A stretch of 64,000 nucleotides of DNA. It comes from Rheinheimera maricola. Its GTDB lineage: Bacteria > Pseudomonadota > Gammaproteobacteria > Enterobacterales > Alteromonadaceae. The position numbers were made by a program, and so were the translations under genes. This document shows positions 17,441-27,997 of this stretch, piece by piece; the stretch's first letter is position 1; each line of letters begins with the position of its first letter. Under the pieces are notes generated by a model, which saw nothing but the letters and a program-made list of their open reading frames with translations, did no database searches and was not told where the DNA came from. The stretch is taken from contig NZ_JAERPS020000003.1 in NCBI RefSeq assembly GCF_016918075.2, forward strand, positions 372,001-436,000. The letters are read 5' to 3'.

Positions 17441-18426
17441 TGCTATTACTCGATATAAAGAATCTGACCATCGAGCTTAAAACAGCAGATGGCTTAATCA
17501 GAGCGGTAGACAGGGTAAATCTGAGCTTACGCGAAGGCGAAACCCGCGGGCTGGTTGGCGAGTCAGGCTCAGGCAAAAGTCTGGTCGCTAAAGCGATTGT
17601 CGGCGTGCTGAATAAACGCTGGCAAGTTACTGCAGATCGCTTTAGTTGGCGGGGTAACGATTTAATGAACCTGCCCTACGAGCAGCAACGAAAAATTATT
17701 GGCCGCGATATCGCCATGATCTATCAGGAGCCCAGTCGCAGCCTTGATCCCACTGCGGTCATACTTGACCAGTTAGAAGAAGCAATACCAGATCATCTGT
17801 TGGAAGGCCCCTGGTGGAAGCGCGGTTATCTGCGCCGCCGTAAAGCGATAGGATTACTGCACAAAGTTGGAATTCGTGACCATCAGGCCGTGTTACAAAG
17901 TTACCCCTACCAATTATCTGAGGGCGTCTGCCAAAAAATAATGATTGCAATGGCTATTGCCAAAAATCCAAAGCTTTTGATTGCAGATGAGCCCACTACC
18001 GCACTGGAAAGTACGACCCAAGCGCAACTATTTCGCTTACTAGCCAGCTTTAACCAACTAAAGGGCATGTCAGTATTATTGATAAGCCATGAATTGGAAA
18101 GTATCGCCCGCTACACGCAAAGCCTAAGCGTGTTGTACTGCGGCCAACTGGTAGAGGCCGGCGAAACTGCAGGTATCCTTAAACAGCCATATCATCCCTA
18201 TACCCATGCTTTAATTAAGAGTGTGCCGGAGTTTCAACCCAACTTACAGCCTAAAACGCCGCTGTATGCACTACCCGGCAGTATTCCAGTGTTGCAACAT
18301 CTGCCTATCGGTTGCAGATTAGGACCACGCTGTCCTAATGCACGGAAAGAATGTGTCAAAACGCCGACCTTAGAGCGTTTACAAAATCACTTCTACAGCT
18401 GTCATTTTCCTTTAACTGATAAATAA
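17440..18426 (+). CDS. sapD: SapD, peptide ABC transporter ATPase
   Basis: 328 residues. Walker A GESGSGKS at about 38-45, Walker B LLIADEP, and the unusual signature LSEGVCQK instead of LSGGQ, which is also seen in enterobacterial SapD. The C-terminal oligopeptide-transporter cysteine region is present (CRLGPRCPNARKEC...CHF), probably a metal or Fe-S binding tail. SapD is also known to support potassium uptake through Trk in E. coli. It is followed after 9 bp by sapF. Confidence 0.94.
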   Translation: MLLLDIKNLTIELKTADGLIRAVDRVNLSLREGETRGLVGESGSGKSLVAKAIVGVLNKRWQVTADRFSWRGNDLMNLPYEQQRKIIGRDIAMIYQEPSRSLDPTAVILDQLEEAIPDHLLEGPWWKRGYLRRRKAIGLLHKVGIRDHQAVLQSYPYQLSEGVCQKIMIAMAIAKNPKLLIADEPTTALESTTQAQLFRLLASFNQLKGMSVLLISHELESIARYTQSLSVLYCGQLVEAGETAGILKQPYHPYTHALIKSVPEFQPNLQPKTPLYALPGSIPVLQHLPIGCRLGPRCPNARKECVKTPTLERLQNHFYSCHFPLTDK

Positions 18427-18435
18427 GGCCATTAT

Positions 18436-19197
18436 ATGTTGCTGGAAGTAAGACAGCTTTGTAAAACCTACCGCAAACAAAGCGGCTGGTTTAGCCATCG
18501 CAGTGTTGTTGCTCTGGAAAATATAAGCTTCACACTGCAGCAAGGTAAAACCCTGGCAATTGTCGGTGAAACAGGTTCTGGCAAGAGCACGCTGGCAAAA
18601 CTACTTGTCGGCATTGAAAAGCCTGACAGCGGCGATATATTGCTGGCAGAACAGCAGCTAAAAAGCAGACATTTTCGCCAATATAACCATATCATCCGGT
18701 TTATTTTTCAAGACGCTGCAAAATCACTGAATCCGCATCAAAAGGTCGGGCAAATGTTAGACGATGTGTTGCGATACAGTACACAGCTGGATACAACACA
18801 ACGCAACGTAAAAATACGTCAAACTTTGAAACAACTTGGCTTGTTAGACGAGCATAGTGATTATTACCCACATATGTTCTCGGGAGGACAACTGCAGCGC
18901 GTGGCTCTGGCTAGAGCATTAATACTGGATCCTAAATTATTAATCCTCGATGAAGCATTAACGGCGTTGGATCCGTCACTACGCGCACAGATAGTTAACC
19001 TATTGCTGGAACTACAGCAAAAAAATGGCTTAGCGTATTTGCTCATCACCAATCATTTGCGCCTGGTACGGCATATTGCTGACGATTTGTTAGTATTGCA
19101 TCAAGGCAGAATGCTGGACTACGGCAGCACCAGCCATGTCTTTGCTCACGCTGAACATGACTACAGCCGTAAGCTGATCAATAGCGCGACAGCATAA
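18436..19197 (+). CDS. sapF: SapF, peptide ABC transporter ATPase
   Basis: 253 residues. Walker A GETGSGKST (about 44-52), standard signature FSGGQLQR, Walker B LLILDEAL with Glu, H-loop TNHLRLV. It pairs with SapD to power import through SapBC. Last gene of the pspF-sapABCDF run; a bidirectional terminator starts at its stop codon. Confidence 0.94.
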   Translation: MLLEVRQLCKTYRKQSGWFSHRSVVALENISFTLQQGKTLAIVGETGSGKSTLAKLLVGIEKPDSGDILLAEQQLKSRHFRQYNHIIRFIFQDAAKSLNPHQKVGQMLDDVLRYSTQLDTTQRNVKIRQTLKQLGLLDEHSDYYPHMFSGGQLQRVALARALILDPKLLILDEALTALDPSLRAQIVNLLLELQQKNGLAYLLITNHLRLVRHIADDLLVLHQGRMLDYGSTSHVFAHAEHDYSRKLINSATA

Positions 19198-19227
19198 AAA
19201 AACCGTGGCAAGCCACGGTTTTTTTTC
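19195..19227. terminator. Bidirectional terminator between sapF and ppiD
   Basis: AACCGTGGC-AA-GCCACGGTT (19201-19220) with eight A before and eight T after. It would end sapF transcription on the plus strand and ppiD transcription on the minus strand. Confidence 0.93.
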
Positions 19228-19239
19228 AACGCAGAGCCG

Positions 19240-21147
19240 CTACTGTGTGTCTGTAGTCGCGGCGCGTAAATTACGGGTTATTTCCGCTTCAGCTTTTAAT
19301 GCAGCCAACAACGCACGGTAAGATTGCTCAGCTTGCTGTTCAGCCATACGGTCAAGCTGAGCAGGTTCTAGAGCAACCGCAATTTCGGCATCTTTTACTG
19401 CCAGTAACGACAGTACTGCCGCATCACCATTTGCAAGTGTAACCATGTCTAACGCAGCCTGCTCAGTGGGCCGCGGCATAGCAAAAGTTTTAGCGCGGAC
19501 TTGTGCATCCAGCGAGCCACCAAAGCGAGAGGTATTCAGCGACTGCTCTACTGTCAGTTCTAGCAGGCTAGCTTGCGTTGCCAAATCAGACGCCGCGGCG
19601 GCAGCAAGCAACTGCTCCGCTTTTGCTTTAGCAAGCAATGCACTTTGCTCTGCAGTTACTGCCGCTTCTACAGCCGCTTTAACCTCTTCCAGAGATTGCG
19701 TCCGTTTTGGTTGATAATCAGTAATACGCACTACCAGCACGCGTTGATTACCAAGCTCTATGACTTCGCTGTTCAAACGTTCGTCGATAAAGCCACGGTC
19801 GAATATTTTATTCATTACCACCGGCTCAGATAACGGAGCTGTTACTTCGCTGCGGCTAAACAGTGGTGTTGATATTACATTTAATTCTACCGCAGCTGCA
19901 GCATCTTCCAGCGTATCAGGCACTTCGAAACTAACCTCTGCCAAACGCTGCTGCAAATCATAAAAACGTGCAGTGGCAGCTTCTTGCTTAATGCTATCAG
20001 CGATTTCATCCGAAACTTCAACCAGTGATTTTACCTGAGCAGGCTCCAGCGAAACCAGTTTGATAATATGGTAGCCGTAGGCACTTTTCACTACCTGGCT
20101 TAATTCTCCGGTCTGCTGCATCGCAAAAGCTACACGCTCAAACTCAGGGTCAACATCACCCGCCGACAGCCAATCTAAAACACCACCATTCTCTGCAGAA
20201 AAGGTATCTGCCGACTCAGCCTTGGCCAGTTCAGCAAAGTCTGCACCGTCGTTTAACTGCTGTAATAATTGCTGGGCTTTGGCTTCAACTTCGTCATTAT
20301 CTGCTTCAGACTCAAGCATTATGTGAGCAACCTGCCGGCGCTCTTCGCGAGTATAACGCGCCTTGTTCGCTTGATAGTATTCTTCAATTTGCTGCGCAGT
20401 CACATCAGCGTCAGAGGCTAATGCCGCGGCGGACAACTCTATGTAGTTAACGGCTACTTTTTCTTCAGTTTCAAATTGTTGTAAATTTGTCGCGTAGTAG
20501 TCTTGCAATAACTGCTCAGTTAACTCCACCTGTGAGGCAAAATCGGCTGCGGCAATGCGCACAAACTCAACATCGCGGCTTTGCTGCTGCAGTTTAGCCA
20601 ACTGTTGCATTTCTTTAACCGTAGCAAACTCGCTGGTTAGTACACCTGTCAGCAATTGATTGCGTGACATTTGCTCACGCATTAACTCACGGAACTGATC
20701 AGGCTGATAACCGGCCTGACGCAGTAAAGCGATATAACGGTCGTTATTGAATTGGCCGTCTACCTGAAATTCTGCCATATCACGTATAGCGGTGCGCACT
20801 TGCTCATCACTAACACGCAAGCCCAACTCAGTGGCTAACTGCTTTTGCAGTTCTTCATCAATTAAACGCTCAAGCACTTCACTGCGAAAATTGCTCATAT
20901 AAGCACTGTCTGCAGCCAATGTAGCGTACATCTCACCAAACTGTTGCTGCATGCGCGCACGTTCATTCTGAAACGCCTGGTCAAAATCAGCGCGGCTGAT
21001 TTTTTCGCCGTTTACTGTCGCAACATTAATTTCTGCCGGCGTGCTTAGGTAACTGCCCACACCTGCCAATGCAAAGGTGAGGATCACTAAGCCTAAAATA
21101 GATTTAGCGATAATGCCCTGAGAGCCTTCTCTGATTTTTTCTAACAT
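19240..21147 (-). CDS. ppiD: Periplasmic folding chaperone PpiD
   Basis: 635 residues (E. coli 623). One N-terminal membrane anchor (about 12-34), a SurA-like chaperone region (about 35-250), and a parvulin domain at about 265-365 with RRQVAHIMLES and SAYGYHIIKLVSLE. PpiD is tethered to the SecYEG translocon and assists outgoing proteins; its isomerase activity is weak or absent in E. coli. It follows hupB in the conserved lon-hupB-ppiD order but is separated from it by a terminator, so it probably has its own promoter in the 227-bp gap. Confidence 0.95.
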   Translation of the reverse strand: MLEKIREGSQGIIAKSILGLVILTFALAGVGSYLSTPAEINVATVNGEKISRADFDQAFQNERARMQQQFGEMYATLAADSAYMSNFRSEVLERLIDEELQKQLATELGLRVSDEQVRTAIRDMAEFQVDGQFNNDRYIALLRQAGYQPDQFRELMREQMSRNQLLTGVLTSEFATVKEMQQLAKLQQQSRDVEFVRIAAADFASQVELTEQLLQDYYATNLQQFETEEKVAVNYIELSAAALASDADVTAQQIEEYYQANKARYTREERRQVAHIMLESEADNDEVEAKAQQLLQQLNDGADFAELAKAESADTFSAENGGVLDWLSAGDVDPEFERVAFAMQQTGELSQVVKSAYGYHIIKLVSLEPAQVKSLVEVSDEIADSIKQEAATARFYDLQQRLAEVSFEVPDTLEDAAAAVELNVISTPLFSRSEVTAPLSEPVVMNKIFDRGFIDERLNSEVIELGNQRVLVVRITDYQPKRTQSLEEVKAAVEAAVTAEQSALLAKAKAEQLLAAAAASDLATQASLLELTVEQSLNTSRFGGSLDAQVRAKTFAMPRPTEQAALDMVTLANGDAAVLSLLAVKDAEIAVALEPAQLDRMAEQQAEQSYRALLAALKAEAEITRNLRAATTDTQ

Positions 21148-21212
21148 CTTAGCGTGATCTCTTTATTCATCTTTAATAGCTGGGTGGCAGCAAACTGTCG
21201 CGTTGTTGCCGT

Positions 21213-21240
21213 AAAAAAAAACGCATCTTAACAGATGCGC
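21213..21240 (-). terminator. hupB terminator
   Basis: On the minus strand GCGCATCTGTTAAGATGCG is followed by nine T. The stem is 7-8 bp with a four-base loop. It lies 135 bases after the hupB stop, leaving a long 3' untranslated region in the hupB message. Confidence 0.85.
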
Positions 21241-21374
21241 TTTTCTTAGAGAAGCCTTTGGGAGACTATGGTTACCGTATTAAGCAGCCTTTATAACGAA
21301 TCTGAACATAGTAGTCAGCTCTACTATAATGTTCTCCCAAGCTGGCATTTTGTCTATCAATACCAAACTATCGC

Positions 21375-21647
21375 TTAGTTACAGGCGTCTTTTAACGCTT
21401 TACCTGGCTTGAAAGAAGGAATTTTCGCAGAAGCGATTTGAATAGTTGCACCAGTTTGTGGGTTACGGCCAGTACGGGCTGCACGCTCACGTACGCTGTA
21501 AGTGCCAAAACCAACTAATGCTACAGAGTCGCCTTCCTTTAGAGCTTCGGTAACAGCGTCAATGAACGAATCTAAAGCACGACCTGCTGCCGCCTTAGAA
21601 ATGTCTGCACCAGCAGCAATTTTGTCGATAAGTTGAGACTTGTTCAC
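21375..21647 (-). CDS. hupB: DNA-binding protein HU-beta
   Basis: 90 residues from a GTG at 21647, preceded by AGGGG with an eight-base spacer; this gives (M)[20 protein letters not shown], the exact HU start and length, so longer forms are rejected. The beta-arm with the intercalating proline ([14 protein letters not shown]) and the C-terminal [14 protein letters not shown] are intact. HU is an abundant nucleoid protein that bends DNA. It stands between lon and ppiD with its own promoter and terminator. Confidence 0.97.
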   Translation of the reverse strand: MNKSQLIDKIAAGADISKAAAGRALDSFIDAVTEALKEGDSVALVGFGTYSVRERAARTGRNPQTGATIQIASAKIPSFKPGKALKDACN

Positions 21648-21717
21648 AATATCATCCCCTTCAATTGTTATTATTTTCAACAACTACACTTTATTAGTTT
21701 TTTAAGTGAGCCTCTTC

Positions 21718-21746
21718 GTTATAACAAGCATCTTTGGCGCTTGCAA
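21718..21746 (-). promoter_or_regulatory. Sigma-70 promoter candidate for hupB
   Basis: On the minus strand TTGCAA-N17-TATAAC: -35 four of six, -10 five of six, ideal spacing. The start point would lie about 65 bases before the hupB GTG. Confidence 0.5.
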
Positions 21747-21857
21747 GCAAAAGAAACTATAAAACTAACAATTCTGGCTTTGACTGCAGCCCTTGTATAA
21801 CAAGGGCTTGGTCGAAACTTTCCATAACTTAGCACAGCCAACAGGAATGAAAAGCCC

Positions 21858-24254
21858 CTATACAGGATTTTTTTCCGTTTTTTTGCTTTTTGCTGAAATT
21901 TTTGCCGTTTCTACCACTGAAACACGCTCCAAAGGCTCTTGCAGCGCCAGTTCCAACACTTCATCAATCCATTTCACCGGGCAAATTTCGATATCACCTT
22001 TAACATTATCAGGGATGTCTTTTAAGTCACGCACGTTGTCGTGTGGAATAAGTACTCGTTTGATGCCACCACGGTGCGCTGCCAGCAGCTTTTCTTTTAA
22101 GCCACCTATCGGTAATACTTCACCACGAAGGGTAATTTCACCGGTCATGGCAACATCAGCACGCACCGGGTTACCGGTTAAGCTGGACACTAACGCGGTT
22201 ACCATGCCAATACCGGCACTGGGGCCATCTTTTGGCGTAGCGCCTTCCGGTACGTGTACGTGAATATCGCGCTTCTCGTAGAAATCTTCATTAATACGCA
22301 GACCAGCTGCACGGCTGCGTACTACTGTCATTGCTGCCTGGATCGATTCTTTCATAACATCGCCCAGTGAACCGGTAAAGGTAAGCTTCCCCTTGCCCAT
22401 CACTGAAGCAGCTTCGATAGTTAGTAAATCACCGCCTACTTCAGTCCAGGCTAAGCCGGTAACCTGGCCAATACGGTTGCTGTCCTCAGCTTTACCGTAA
22501 TCGTAGCGTTGTACACCTAAAAACTCTTCCAGATTGTTCTGGTTAATTACTACCTGGGTTAAACCTTTAATTAGCAGAATTTGCTTCACCGCTTTACGGC
22601 ATAATTTAGAGATTTCCCGTTCCAAGCTGCGCACCCCGGCTTCACGGGTGTAGTAGCGGATGATACCGATAATGGCACTGTCTTCAATAACAATTTCACT
22701 GGCTTTTAAGCCGTTACGGCCAACTTGCTTGGTGATCAAATGCTGCCTGGCGATATTCAGCTTTTCATCCTCGGTATAACCGGCCAGCCGGATAACTTCC
22801 ATCCGGTCCAATAGGGCGGCCGGAATATTCAGACTATTAGAGGTAGCAAAAAACATTACATCGGACAAATCGTAATCGACTTCCAGATAGTGATCGCTAA
22901 ACGCGGTGTTTTGCTCTGGGTCTAACACCTCCAACAACGCGGCAGCCGGATCGCCGCGAAAATCTGATGCCATTTTGTCAATTTCATCAAGCAGGAATAG
23001 CGGGTTACGCACTCCTACCTTGGCCATTTTCTGGATAATTTTGCCTGGCATAGAGCCTATATAAGTACGCCGATGTCCGCGAATTTCCGCTTCATCGCGC
23101 ACGCCGCCCAAGGCCATACGCACATATTTACGTCCAGTCGCTTTGGCTACCGACTGCCCTAATGAAGTTTTACCCACACCCGGCGGACCAACCAAGCATA
23201 AGATTGGCCCTTTTAACTTTTGCACCCGCTGCTGTACGGCTAAATACTCAACGATTCGTTCTTTTACCTTCTCCAGGCCGTAGTGGTCGGCATTAAGAAT
23301 TTTCTCTGCCGCAGCCAGGTCCTTCTTTACCTTGCTGCGCTTTTTCCAGGGTACATTGCCAAGCCAATCAATATAGCTGCGCACAACGGTTGCTTCCGCT
23401 GACATCGGAGACATCATTTTCAACTTTTGCAACTCAGCCTTGGCTTTATCAGATACCTCTGTTGGCATTTGCGCCTGTTCAATCTTTTTGCTCAGCGTTT
23501 CAAATTCATCAGGCGTATCTTCAAGTTCACCCAGCTCGCGCTGAATGGCCTTCATCTGCTCATTCAGGTAGTATTCGCGTTGGCTTTTCTCCATCTGCTT
23601 TTTAACCCGGCTACGAATACGACGCTCAACTTGCAAGATGTCGATTTCACTCTCCATCATTGCCATCAGGTATTCAAGCCGTTCCGTCACATCGAAGATT
23701 TCCAGTACTTTTTGCTTGTCTTCGACTTTCAATGGCATGTGCGCTGCCATAGTATCAGCCAACCGGGCTGGGTCATCTATGCCGGTAAGTGCAGTTAAAA
23801 CCTCGGGCGGGATCTTTTTATTCAGCTTGATATAACCCTCAAACTGGTTTATCGCAGAGCGCAAAAACACTTCCTGCTCGCTGCTTTCTACTTCTGCCGT
23901 TTCAATCACTTCAATATAAGCAGCAAAAGCTTTATCGGTTTCAGTGAATTCAGTCAGGCGAGCACGACGACTGCCTTCAACCAGCACTTTTACAGTGCCA
24001 TCAGGTAGCTTGAGTAACTGTAAAATAGTTGCCACTGTACCTACCTGGTACAGGTCAGCTGCAGCAGGATCGTCCAAAGTGGCATCTTTCTGAGCGACCA
24101 GGAAGATTTGTTTATCATTTTCCATCGCCGCGTCCAGGCACTTAATCGATTTCGCCCGTCCAACAAACAATGGAATAACCATATGGGGATAGACGACCAC
24201 GTCGCGCAGGGCCAGTACCGGCATATGCAAACGTTCAGCGTGTTCTGATGTCAT
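21858..24254 (-). CDS. lon: ATP-dependent protease Lon
   Basis: 798 residues from the ATG at 24254 ([20 protein letters not shown]), matching E. coli Lon (784); an upstream in-frame start would add 20 unrelated residues and lies in the promoter. N-terminal LON substrate domain, AAA+ module with Walker A GPPGVGKT and Walker [10 protein letters not shown], and a C-terminal protease with the Ser679-Lys722 dyad (PKDGPSAG and [10 protein letters not shown]). It degrades misfolded and regulatory proteins in the cytoplasm. It sits between clpX and hupB in conserved order; a sigma-32-like promoter precedes it. Confidence 0.97.
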   Translation of the reverse strand: MTSEHAERLHMPVLALRDVVVYPHMVIPLFVGRAKSIKCLDAAMENDKQIFLVAQKDATLDDPAAADLYQVGTVATILQLLKLPDGTVKVLVEGSRRARLTEFTETDKAFAAYIEVIETAEVESSEQEVFLRSAINQFEGYIKLNKKIPPEVLTALTGIDDPARLADTMAAHMPLKVEDKQKVLEIFDVTERLEYLMAMMESEIDILQVERRIRSRVKKQMEKSQREYYLNEQMKAIQRELGELEDTPDEFETLSKKIEQAQMPTEVSDKAKAELQKLKMMSPMSAEATVVRSYIDWLGNVPWKKRSKVKKDLAAAEKILNADHYGLEKVKERIVEYLAVQQRVQKLKGPILCLVGPPGVGKTSLGQSVAKATGRKYVRMALGGVRDEAEIRGHRRTYIGSMPGKIIQKMAKVGVRNPLFLLDEIDKMASDFRGDPAAALLEVLDPEQNTAFSDHYLEVDYDLSDVMFFATSNSLNIPAALLDRMEVIRLAGYTEDEKLNIARQHLITKQVGRNGLKASEIVIEDSAIIGIIRYYTREAGVRSLEREISKLCRKAVKQILLIKGLTQVVINQNNLEEFLGVQRYDYGKAEDSNRIGQVTGLAWTEVGGDLLTIEAASVMGKGKLTFTGSLGDVMKESIQAAMTVVRSRAAGLRINEDFYEKRDIHVHVPEGATPKDGPSAGIGMVTALVSSLTGNPVRADVAMTGEITLRGEVLPIGGLKEKLLAAHRGGIKRVLIPHDNVRDLKDIPDNVKGDIEICPVKWIDEVLELALQEPLERVSVVETAKISAKSKKTEKNPV

Positions 24255-24301
24255 TGATTCTCTCTCGAAATTAGTTACTGCAGGCGCGAATATGTATAAG
24301 T

Positions 24302-24330
24302 ATATGGGGTTCAAATTAGAAACTTCAATT
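24302..24330 (-). promoter_or_regulatory. Sigma-32 (heat shock) promoter of lon
   Basis: On the minus strand TTGAA (24324-24328), 14 bases, then CCCCATAT (24302-24309). This matches the RpoH consensus CTTGAA-N(12-15)-CCCCATNT well, and lon is a known RpoH target in E. coli. The start point would lie some 40 bases before the ATG at 24254. Confidence 0.7.
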
Positions 24331-24340
24331 ACATATACGA

Positions 24341-24367
24341 AAAAGGAGCTGATTCAGCTCCTTTTTT
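24341..24367. terminator. clpX terminator
   Basis: AAAAGGAGCTGA joined directly to TTCAGCTCCTTTT is a perfect 24-base palindrome with A and T tails on both sides. It ends clpPX transcription just upstream of the lon promoter, so lon is transcribed independently. Confidence 0.9.
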
Positions 24368-24380
24368 CTATTATCAAAGT

Positions 24381-25661
24381 TTAATGTGATTCTGCCGCAA
24401 CCGGCTCATTGCTTTGGTAAATGAGGATAGGATCTGTTTCACCACGGATCACAGTTTCGTCCACCACGACCTTGGTAACATCTTGCATGGACGGTAATTC
24501 GTACATCGTATCCAGTAATACACCTTCAACAATAGACCGCAGACCGCGAGCACCCGTTTTACGCTCCATTGCCTTTTGCGCTATGGCTTTAAGGGCATCC
24601 TCGCGGAATTCTAATTCTACGTCCTCCATAGCAAACAAGGCTGCAAACTGTTTCACCAGGGCGTTTTTCGGCTCGCTTAGAATTTGTACCAACGCAGCTA
24701 AATCCAGCTCAGTTAGCGTCGCCACTACCGGTAGACGACCGATAAATTCTGGAATTAAACCGTATTTCACTAAATCTTCCGGCTCAACATCGCGAAACGA
24801 TTCGCTTAAACTACGTGTACTTTCTTTGCTGCGTACTTCAGCACCAAAACCAATGCCAGATCCTTTAGCACAACGCTGCTCAATAACTTTGTCTAGCCCT
24901 GCAAAAGCCCCACCACAAATAAATAGAATTTTTGAGGTATCAACCTGTAAAAATTCCTGCTGTGGATGTTTGCGGCCGCCTTGCGGTGGTACTGAAGCAA
25001 CGGTACCTTCAATCAGCTTTAACAGGGCTTGTTGTACCCCTTCACCTGACACATCACGGGTAATGGACGGGTTATCTGACTTGCGCGAAATTTTGTCAAT
25101 TTCATCAATGTAGACTATGCCGCGCTGGGCTTTTTCTACGTCGTAATCGCACTTTTGCAGCAACTTCTGAATTATGTTTTCGACGTCTTCACCGACATAA
25201 CCGGCTTCCGTTAATGTAGTGGCATCGGCCATAGTAAACGGCACATCGAGTAACCGCGCCAGGGTTTCAGCCAGCAAGGTTTTACCGCTACCGGTTGGAC
25301 CGATCAGCAAAATATTACTTTTACCTAGTTCGACGTCTTGTTTGTGCTGTGCGTTACGTAGGCGCTTGTAGTGGTTATATACCGCAACTGCCAATACTTT
25401 TTTCGCATGCTCCTGACCAATTACATAGTCGTCAAGATGATTACGGATCTCACGCGGTACCGGTAATTTATCCGCATCGCGCTTCGGGGAAATATCTTTA
25501 ATTTCCTCACGAATGATGTCATTGCATAAATCTACGCATTCATCACAAATATAAACCTGTGGGCCTGCAATCAACTTACGCACTTCATGCTGTGATTTGC
25601 CACAAAAAGAACAGTACAACAGTTTACCGTTCTTATCGCCGTCAGTGCGGTGATCAGACAT
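24381..25661 (-). CDS. clpX: ATP-dependent Clp protease ATP-binding subunit ClpX
   Basis: 426 residues (E. coli 424). N-terminal C4 zinc-binding domain (CSFCGKSQ and CDECVDLC, about 17-45), AAA+ with Walker A GPTGSGKT (about 120-127), the pore loop GYVGED, and the IGF loop [10 protein letters not shown] that docks on ClpP. It unfolds tagged proteins and feeds them to ClpP. It is 54 bp after clpP on the same strand. Confidence 0.98.
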   Translation of the reverse strand: MSDHRTDGDKNGKLLYCSFCGKSQHEVRKLIAGPQVYICDECVDLCNDIIREEIKDISPKRDADKLPVPREIRNHLDDYVIGQEHAKKVLAVAVYNHYKRLRNAQHKQDVELGKSNILLIGPTGSGKTLLAETLARLLDVPFTMADATTLTEAGYVGEDVENIIQKLLQKCDYDVEKAQRGIVYIDEIDKISRKSDNPSITRDVSGEGVQQALLKLIEGTVASVPPQGGRKHPQQEFLQVDTSKILFICGGAFAGLDKVIEQRCAKGSGIGFGAEVRSKESTRSLSESFRDVEPEDLVKYGLIPEFIGRLPVVATLTELDLAALVQILSEPKNALVKQFAALFAMEDVELEFREDALKAIAQKAMERKTGARGLRSIVEGVLLDTMYELPSMQDVTKVVVDETVIRGETDPILIYQSNEPVAAESH

Positions 25662-25715
25662 GTAACTACCTCTTTCACTACAGTGCCGCCCTGTGATGCA
25701 GAGCGGCCAATATGA

Positions 25716-26339
25716 TTACTTCGTTTCTCTATTGGTTAATATGGCATCTACCAGGCCATATTCCAAGGCTTGCTGCGCACTTAAGAAATTATCACGTTCG
25801 GTATCTTTACATACCTGCTCGTAAGTTTTACCGCTGTGTTCTGCCATCAGGCGGTTTAATTTCTCTTTAATGCTTAAAATTTCTCGGGCATGGATTTCGA
25901 AATCCGTAGCCTGGCCCTGGAATCCACCTAATGGCTGGTGGATCATCACGCGGGCATTGGGTAAACAATAACGCTTACCTTTAGTACCACCAGATAATAA
26001 AAATGCGCCCATACTGGCTGCCTGGCCTACACACACTGTAGCGATATCTGACTTTATATAACGCATAGTGTCATAAATTGACAAGCCTGCAGTGACTGAA
26101 CCACCCGGTGAATTAATATAAATATAGATGTCTTTTTCCGGATTTTCTGATTCTAAGAACAATAATTGCGCCACGATCAGGTTAGCCATGTGGTCTTCTA
26201 CCTGACCGGTTAAAAATATAACCCGCTCTTTTAACAAGCGTGAATAGATATCGAACGAACGTTCGCCTTTGGCAGTTTGCTCAATTACGATTGGTACCAG
26301 AGCGCTTACTATGTCATTCAAATGTTGCGGCATAGACAT
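25716..26339 (-). CDS. clpP: ATP-dependent Clp protease proteolytic subunit ClpP
   Basis: 207 residues, as in E. coli. Catalytic triad Ser109 (GQAASMGAF), His134 (VMIHQPLGG) and Asp183 (ERDNFLSA). The first ATG is preceded by GAGGGA about ten bases upstream, so it is preferred to the internal Met3; a short propeptide is probably removed. It forms the tetradecameric peptidase with ClpX (and ClpA). It lies between tig and clpX. Confidence 0.98.
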   Translation of the reverse strand: MSMPQHLNDIVSALVPIVIEQTAKGERSFDIYSRLLKERVIFLTGQVEDHMANLIVAQLLFLESENPEKDIYIYINSPGGSVTAGLSIYDTMRYIKSDIATVCVGQAASMGAFLLSGGTKGKRYCLPNARVMIHQPLGGFQGQATDFEIHAREILSIKEKLNRLMAEHSGKTYEQVCKDTERDNFLSAQQALEYGLVDAILTNRETK

Positions 26340-26379
26340 ATTATAGGATTCCCTCTAAATGGCTGGGTTTTGCTGTTGC

Positions 26380-26415
26380 AGAAAATAAAATGGCCCGAAC
26401 TGTTGTCCGAGCCAT
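26380..26415 (-). terminator. Trigger factor gene terminator
   Basis: In the minus-strand RNA, ATGGCUCGGAC and GUUCGGGCCAU form an 11-bp stem including two G-U pairs around an AACA loop, followed by UUUUAUUUUC. On the plus strand the G-U pairs become mismatches, so it works in one direction only. It separates tig from clpP. Confidence 0.8.
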
Positions 26416-26444
26416 TAAAGCCGTCAAGCCCAAATAAGTCAACG

Positions 26445-27755
26445 TTAGTTGGCAGCTTGCGGGTTCATTATCTCGTCAAAAGCCGCTTTTTGCTCAGTGA
26501 CTTTAGCACCGGCTAAAATTACTTCGATAGCTTGTTCTTCCAAAGCAACATTACGCATACTCTGCAATAACTCTTTATTGCTGTTGTAGTACTGCACTAC
26601 TTCTTCTGGATCTTCATAAGCAGAAGCAACAGATGCTATTAACGCCTGAACCTTTTTATCGTCTACTTTCAGTTCATTAGTTTTGATCACTTCGCCCAGC
26701 AACAAACCTACTTTAACGCGATCTTTTGCCTGTTCTTCAAACAATGACGCCGGTAACTCAGGTAACTGCTTAGGATCTAAGTTGTTGCCGAAACGCTGCA
26801 GTGCCTGTTTACGTAACACTTCAACTTCGCCTTTAATCAATGCTTGTGGCACGTCAACGTCGTTGTTAGCCAGTAAACCTTTGATTACTTGCTCTTTTAC
26901 TTTCGCTTTAATGTTCTGGTTTAACTCACGTTCCATGTTTTTACGCACCTCAGTTTTCAGCGCATCGACACTAGCGGTTTCTAAACCGAATAACGTAGCA
27001 AACTCATCATTTAGCTCTGGCAGAACCTGGTGCTCAACCGTGTTAACCGTTACGGCGAAGCTAGCAGCCTTACCTTTTAAATTTTCAGCGTGGTACTCTT
27101 CCGGGAACGTAACGTCTACCGTTACCTGCTCACCGGCCTTTTTGCCAACGATGCCATCTTCAAAGCCTGGGATCATCCGGCCCTGGCCCAGCTCTAACGT
27201 GAAGTTAGTGGCTTTACCGCCTTCAAATTCTTCACCATCAATAGAGCCAACAAAATCGATGATTACGCGATCACCAGTAGCGGCTTTGCCTTTTTTCGCT
27301 TCCCACTTCGCGTGTTGCTTGCGCAGTGTTTCCAGCATTTTATCTAAATCAGCATCAGCAATTTCAACCACTGGCTTATTTACTTCAACTTTATCCAGGT
27401 TTTTAACTTCTACTTCTGGATACACTTCGAAAGTGGCTTTAAATTCTAAATCTTTGCCCTGCTCCAACTGGCCAGGTGCAAAAGTAGGTGAACCGGCTGG
27501 CGTCAGTTTGTTGGCAATAATCGCATCATAAAAATGACGCTGCATTTGCTCACCAGCCACTTCTTGCAATACGGCCAGGCCATAACGCTTCTGGATCAAT
27601 GATACCGGCGCTTTGCCCGGACGGAAACCGTCGATACGCTGACGCTTGGCCAAATCACGTAAGCGGTTTTTTACTTCTGAATCAATTTTATCGGCCGCAA
27701 CAGTGATAGTTAATTGGCGTTCTAAACCCTGAGTGGTTTCCACAGAAACTTGCAT
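26445..27755 (-). CDS. tig: Trigger factor
   Basis: 436 residues (E. coli 432). N-terminal ribosome-binding domain with the signature [12 protein letters not shown] (about 44-55), FKBP-type PPIase domain (about 155-245, [20 protein letters not shown]), and a helical C-terminal chaperone body. It binds nascent chains at the ribosome exit. It starts the tig-clpP-clpX-lon-hupB-ppiD series, with its own terminator. Confidence 0.97.
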   Translation of the reverse strand: MQVSVETTQGLERQLTITVAADKIDSEVKNRLRDLAKRQRIDGFRPGKAPVSLIQKRYGLAVLQEVAGEQMQRHFYDAIIANKLTPAGSPTFAPGQLEQGKDLEFKATFEVYPEVEVKNLDKVEVNKPVVEIADADLDKMLETLRKQHAKWEAKKGKAATGDRVIIDFVGSIDGEEFEGGKATNFTLELGQGRMIPGFEDGIVGKKAGEQVTVDVTFPEEYHAENLKGKAASFAVTVNTVEHQVLPELNDEFATLFGLETASVDALKTEVRKNMERELNQNIKAKVKEQVIKGLLANNDVDVPQALIKGEVEVLRKQALQRFGNNLDPKQLPELPASLFEEQAKDRVKVGLLLGEVIKTNELKVDDKKVQALIASVASAYEDPEEVVQYYNSNKELLQSMRNVALEEQAIEVILAGAKVTEQKAAFDEIMNPQAAN

Positions 27756-27932
27756 CTTGTTACCTCAAATTCAAAAACAGGCGTGTAATTGACGCCTTAC
27801 TAGTGTGATCTGGTATCAAAACGCAGCACTGAACCAGACCTGTTATAAAATAGGACGCGGCATTATAGCGGGGTAAATGTCTGGCGTCGAGCCCTTAACT
27901 AAGTAGCCAAATAAGGCTTTTACTAAGCCAAC

Positions 27933-27972
27933 AAAAAACGCAGTATAGCCAGTATATTGGCGTTACTGCGTT
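27933..27972 (-). terminator. proBA operon terminator
   Basis: On the minus strand AACGCAGTA...TACTGCGTT form the outer stem, GCCA...TGGC an inner stem, followed by TTTTTG. It begins 26 bases after the proA stop. Confidence 0.8.
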
Positions 27973-27997
27973 GTATTTTATTTTGCGATAAGCCGAG

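Noticed and set aside
24421-25113. Long open frame on the plus strand opposite clpX (230 codons)
   Set aside because: Antisense to clpX, Ser/Arg-rich, no ribosome site; shadow of the true gene.
26683-27531. Long open frame on the plus strand opposite tig (282 codons)
   Set aside because: Ser/Thr/Leu-rich low-information product with no family features, lying entirely antisense to a well-conserved gene; a codon-bias shadow.
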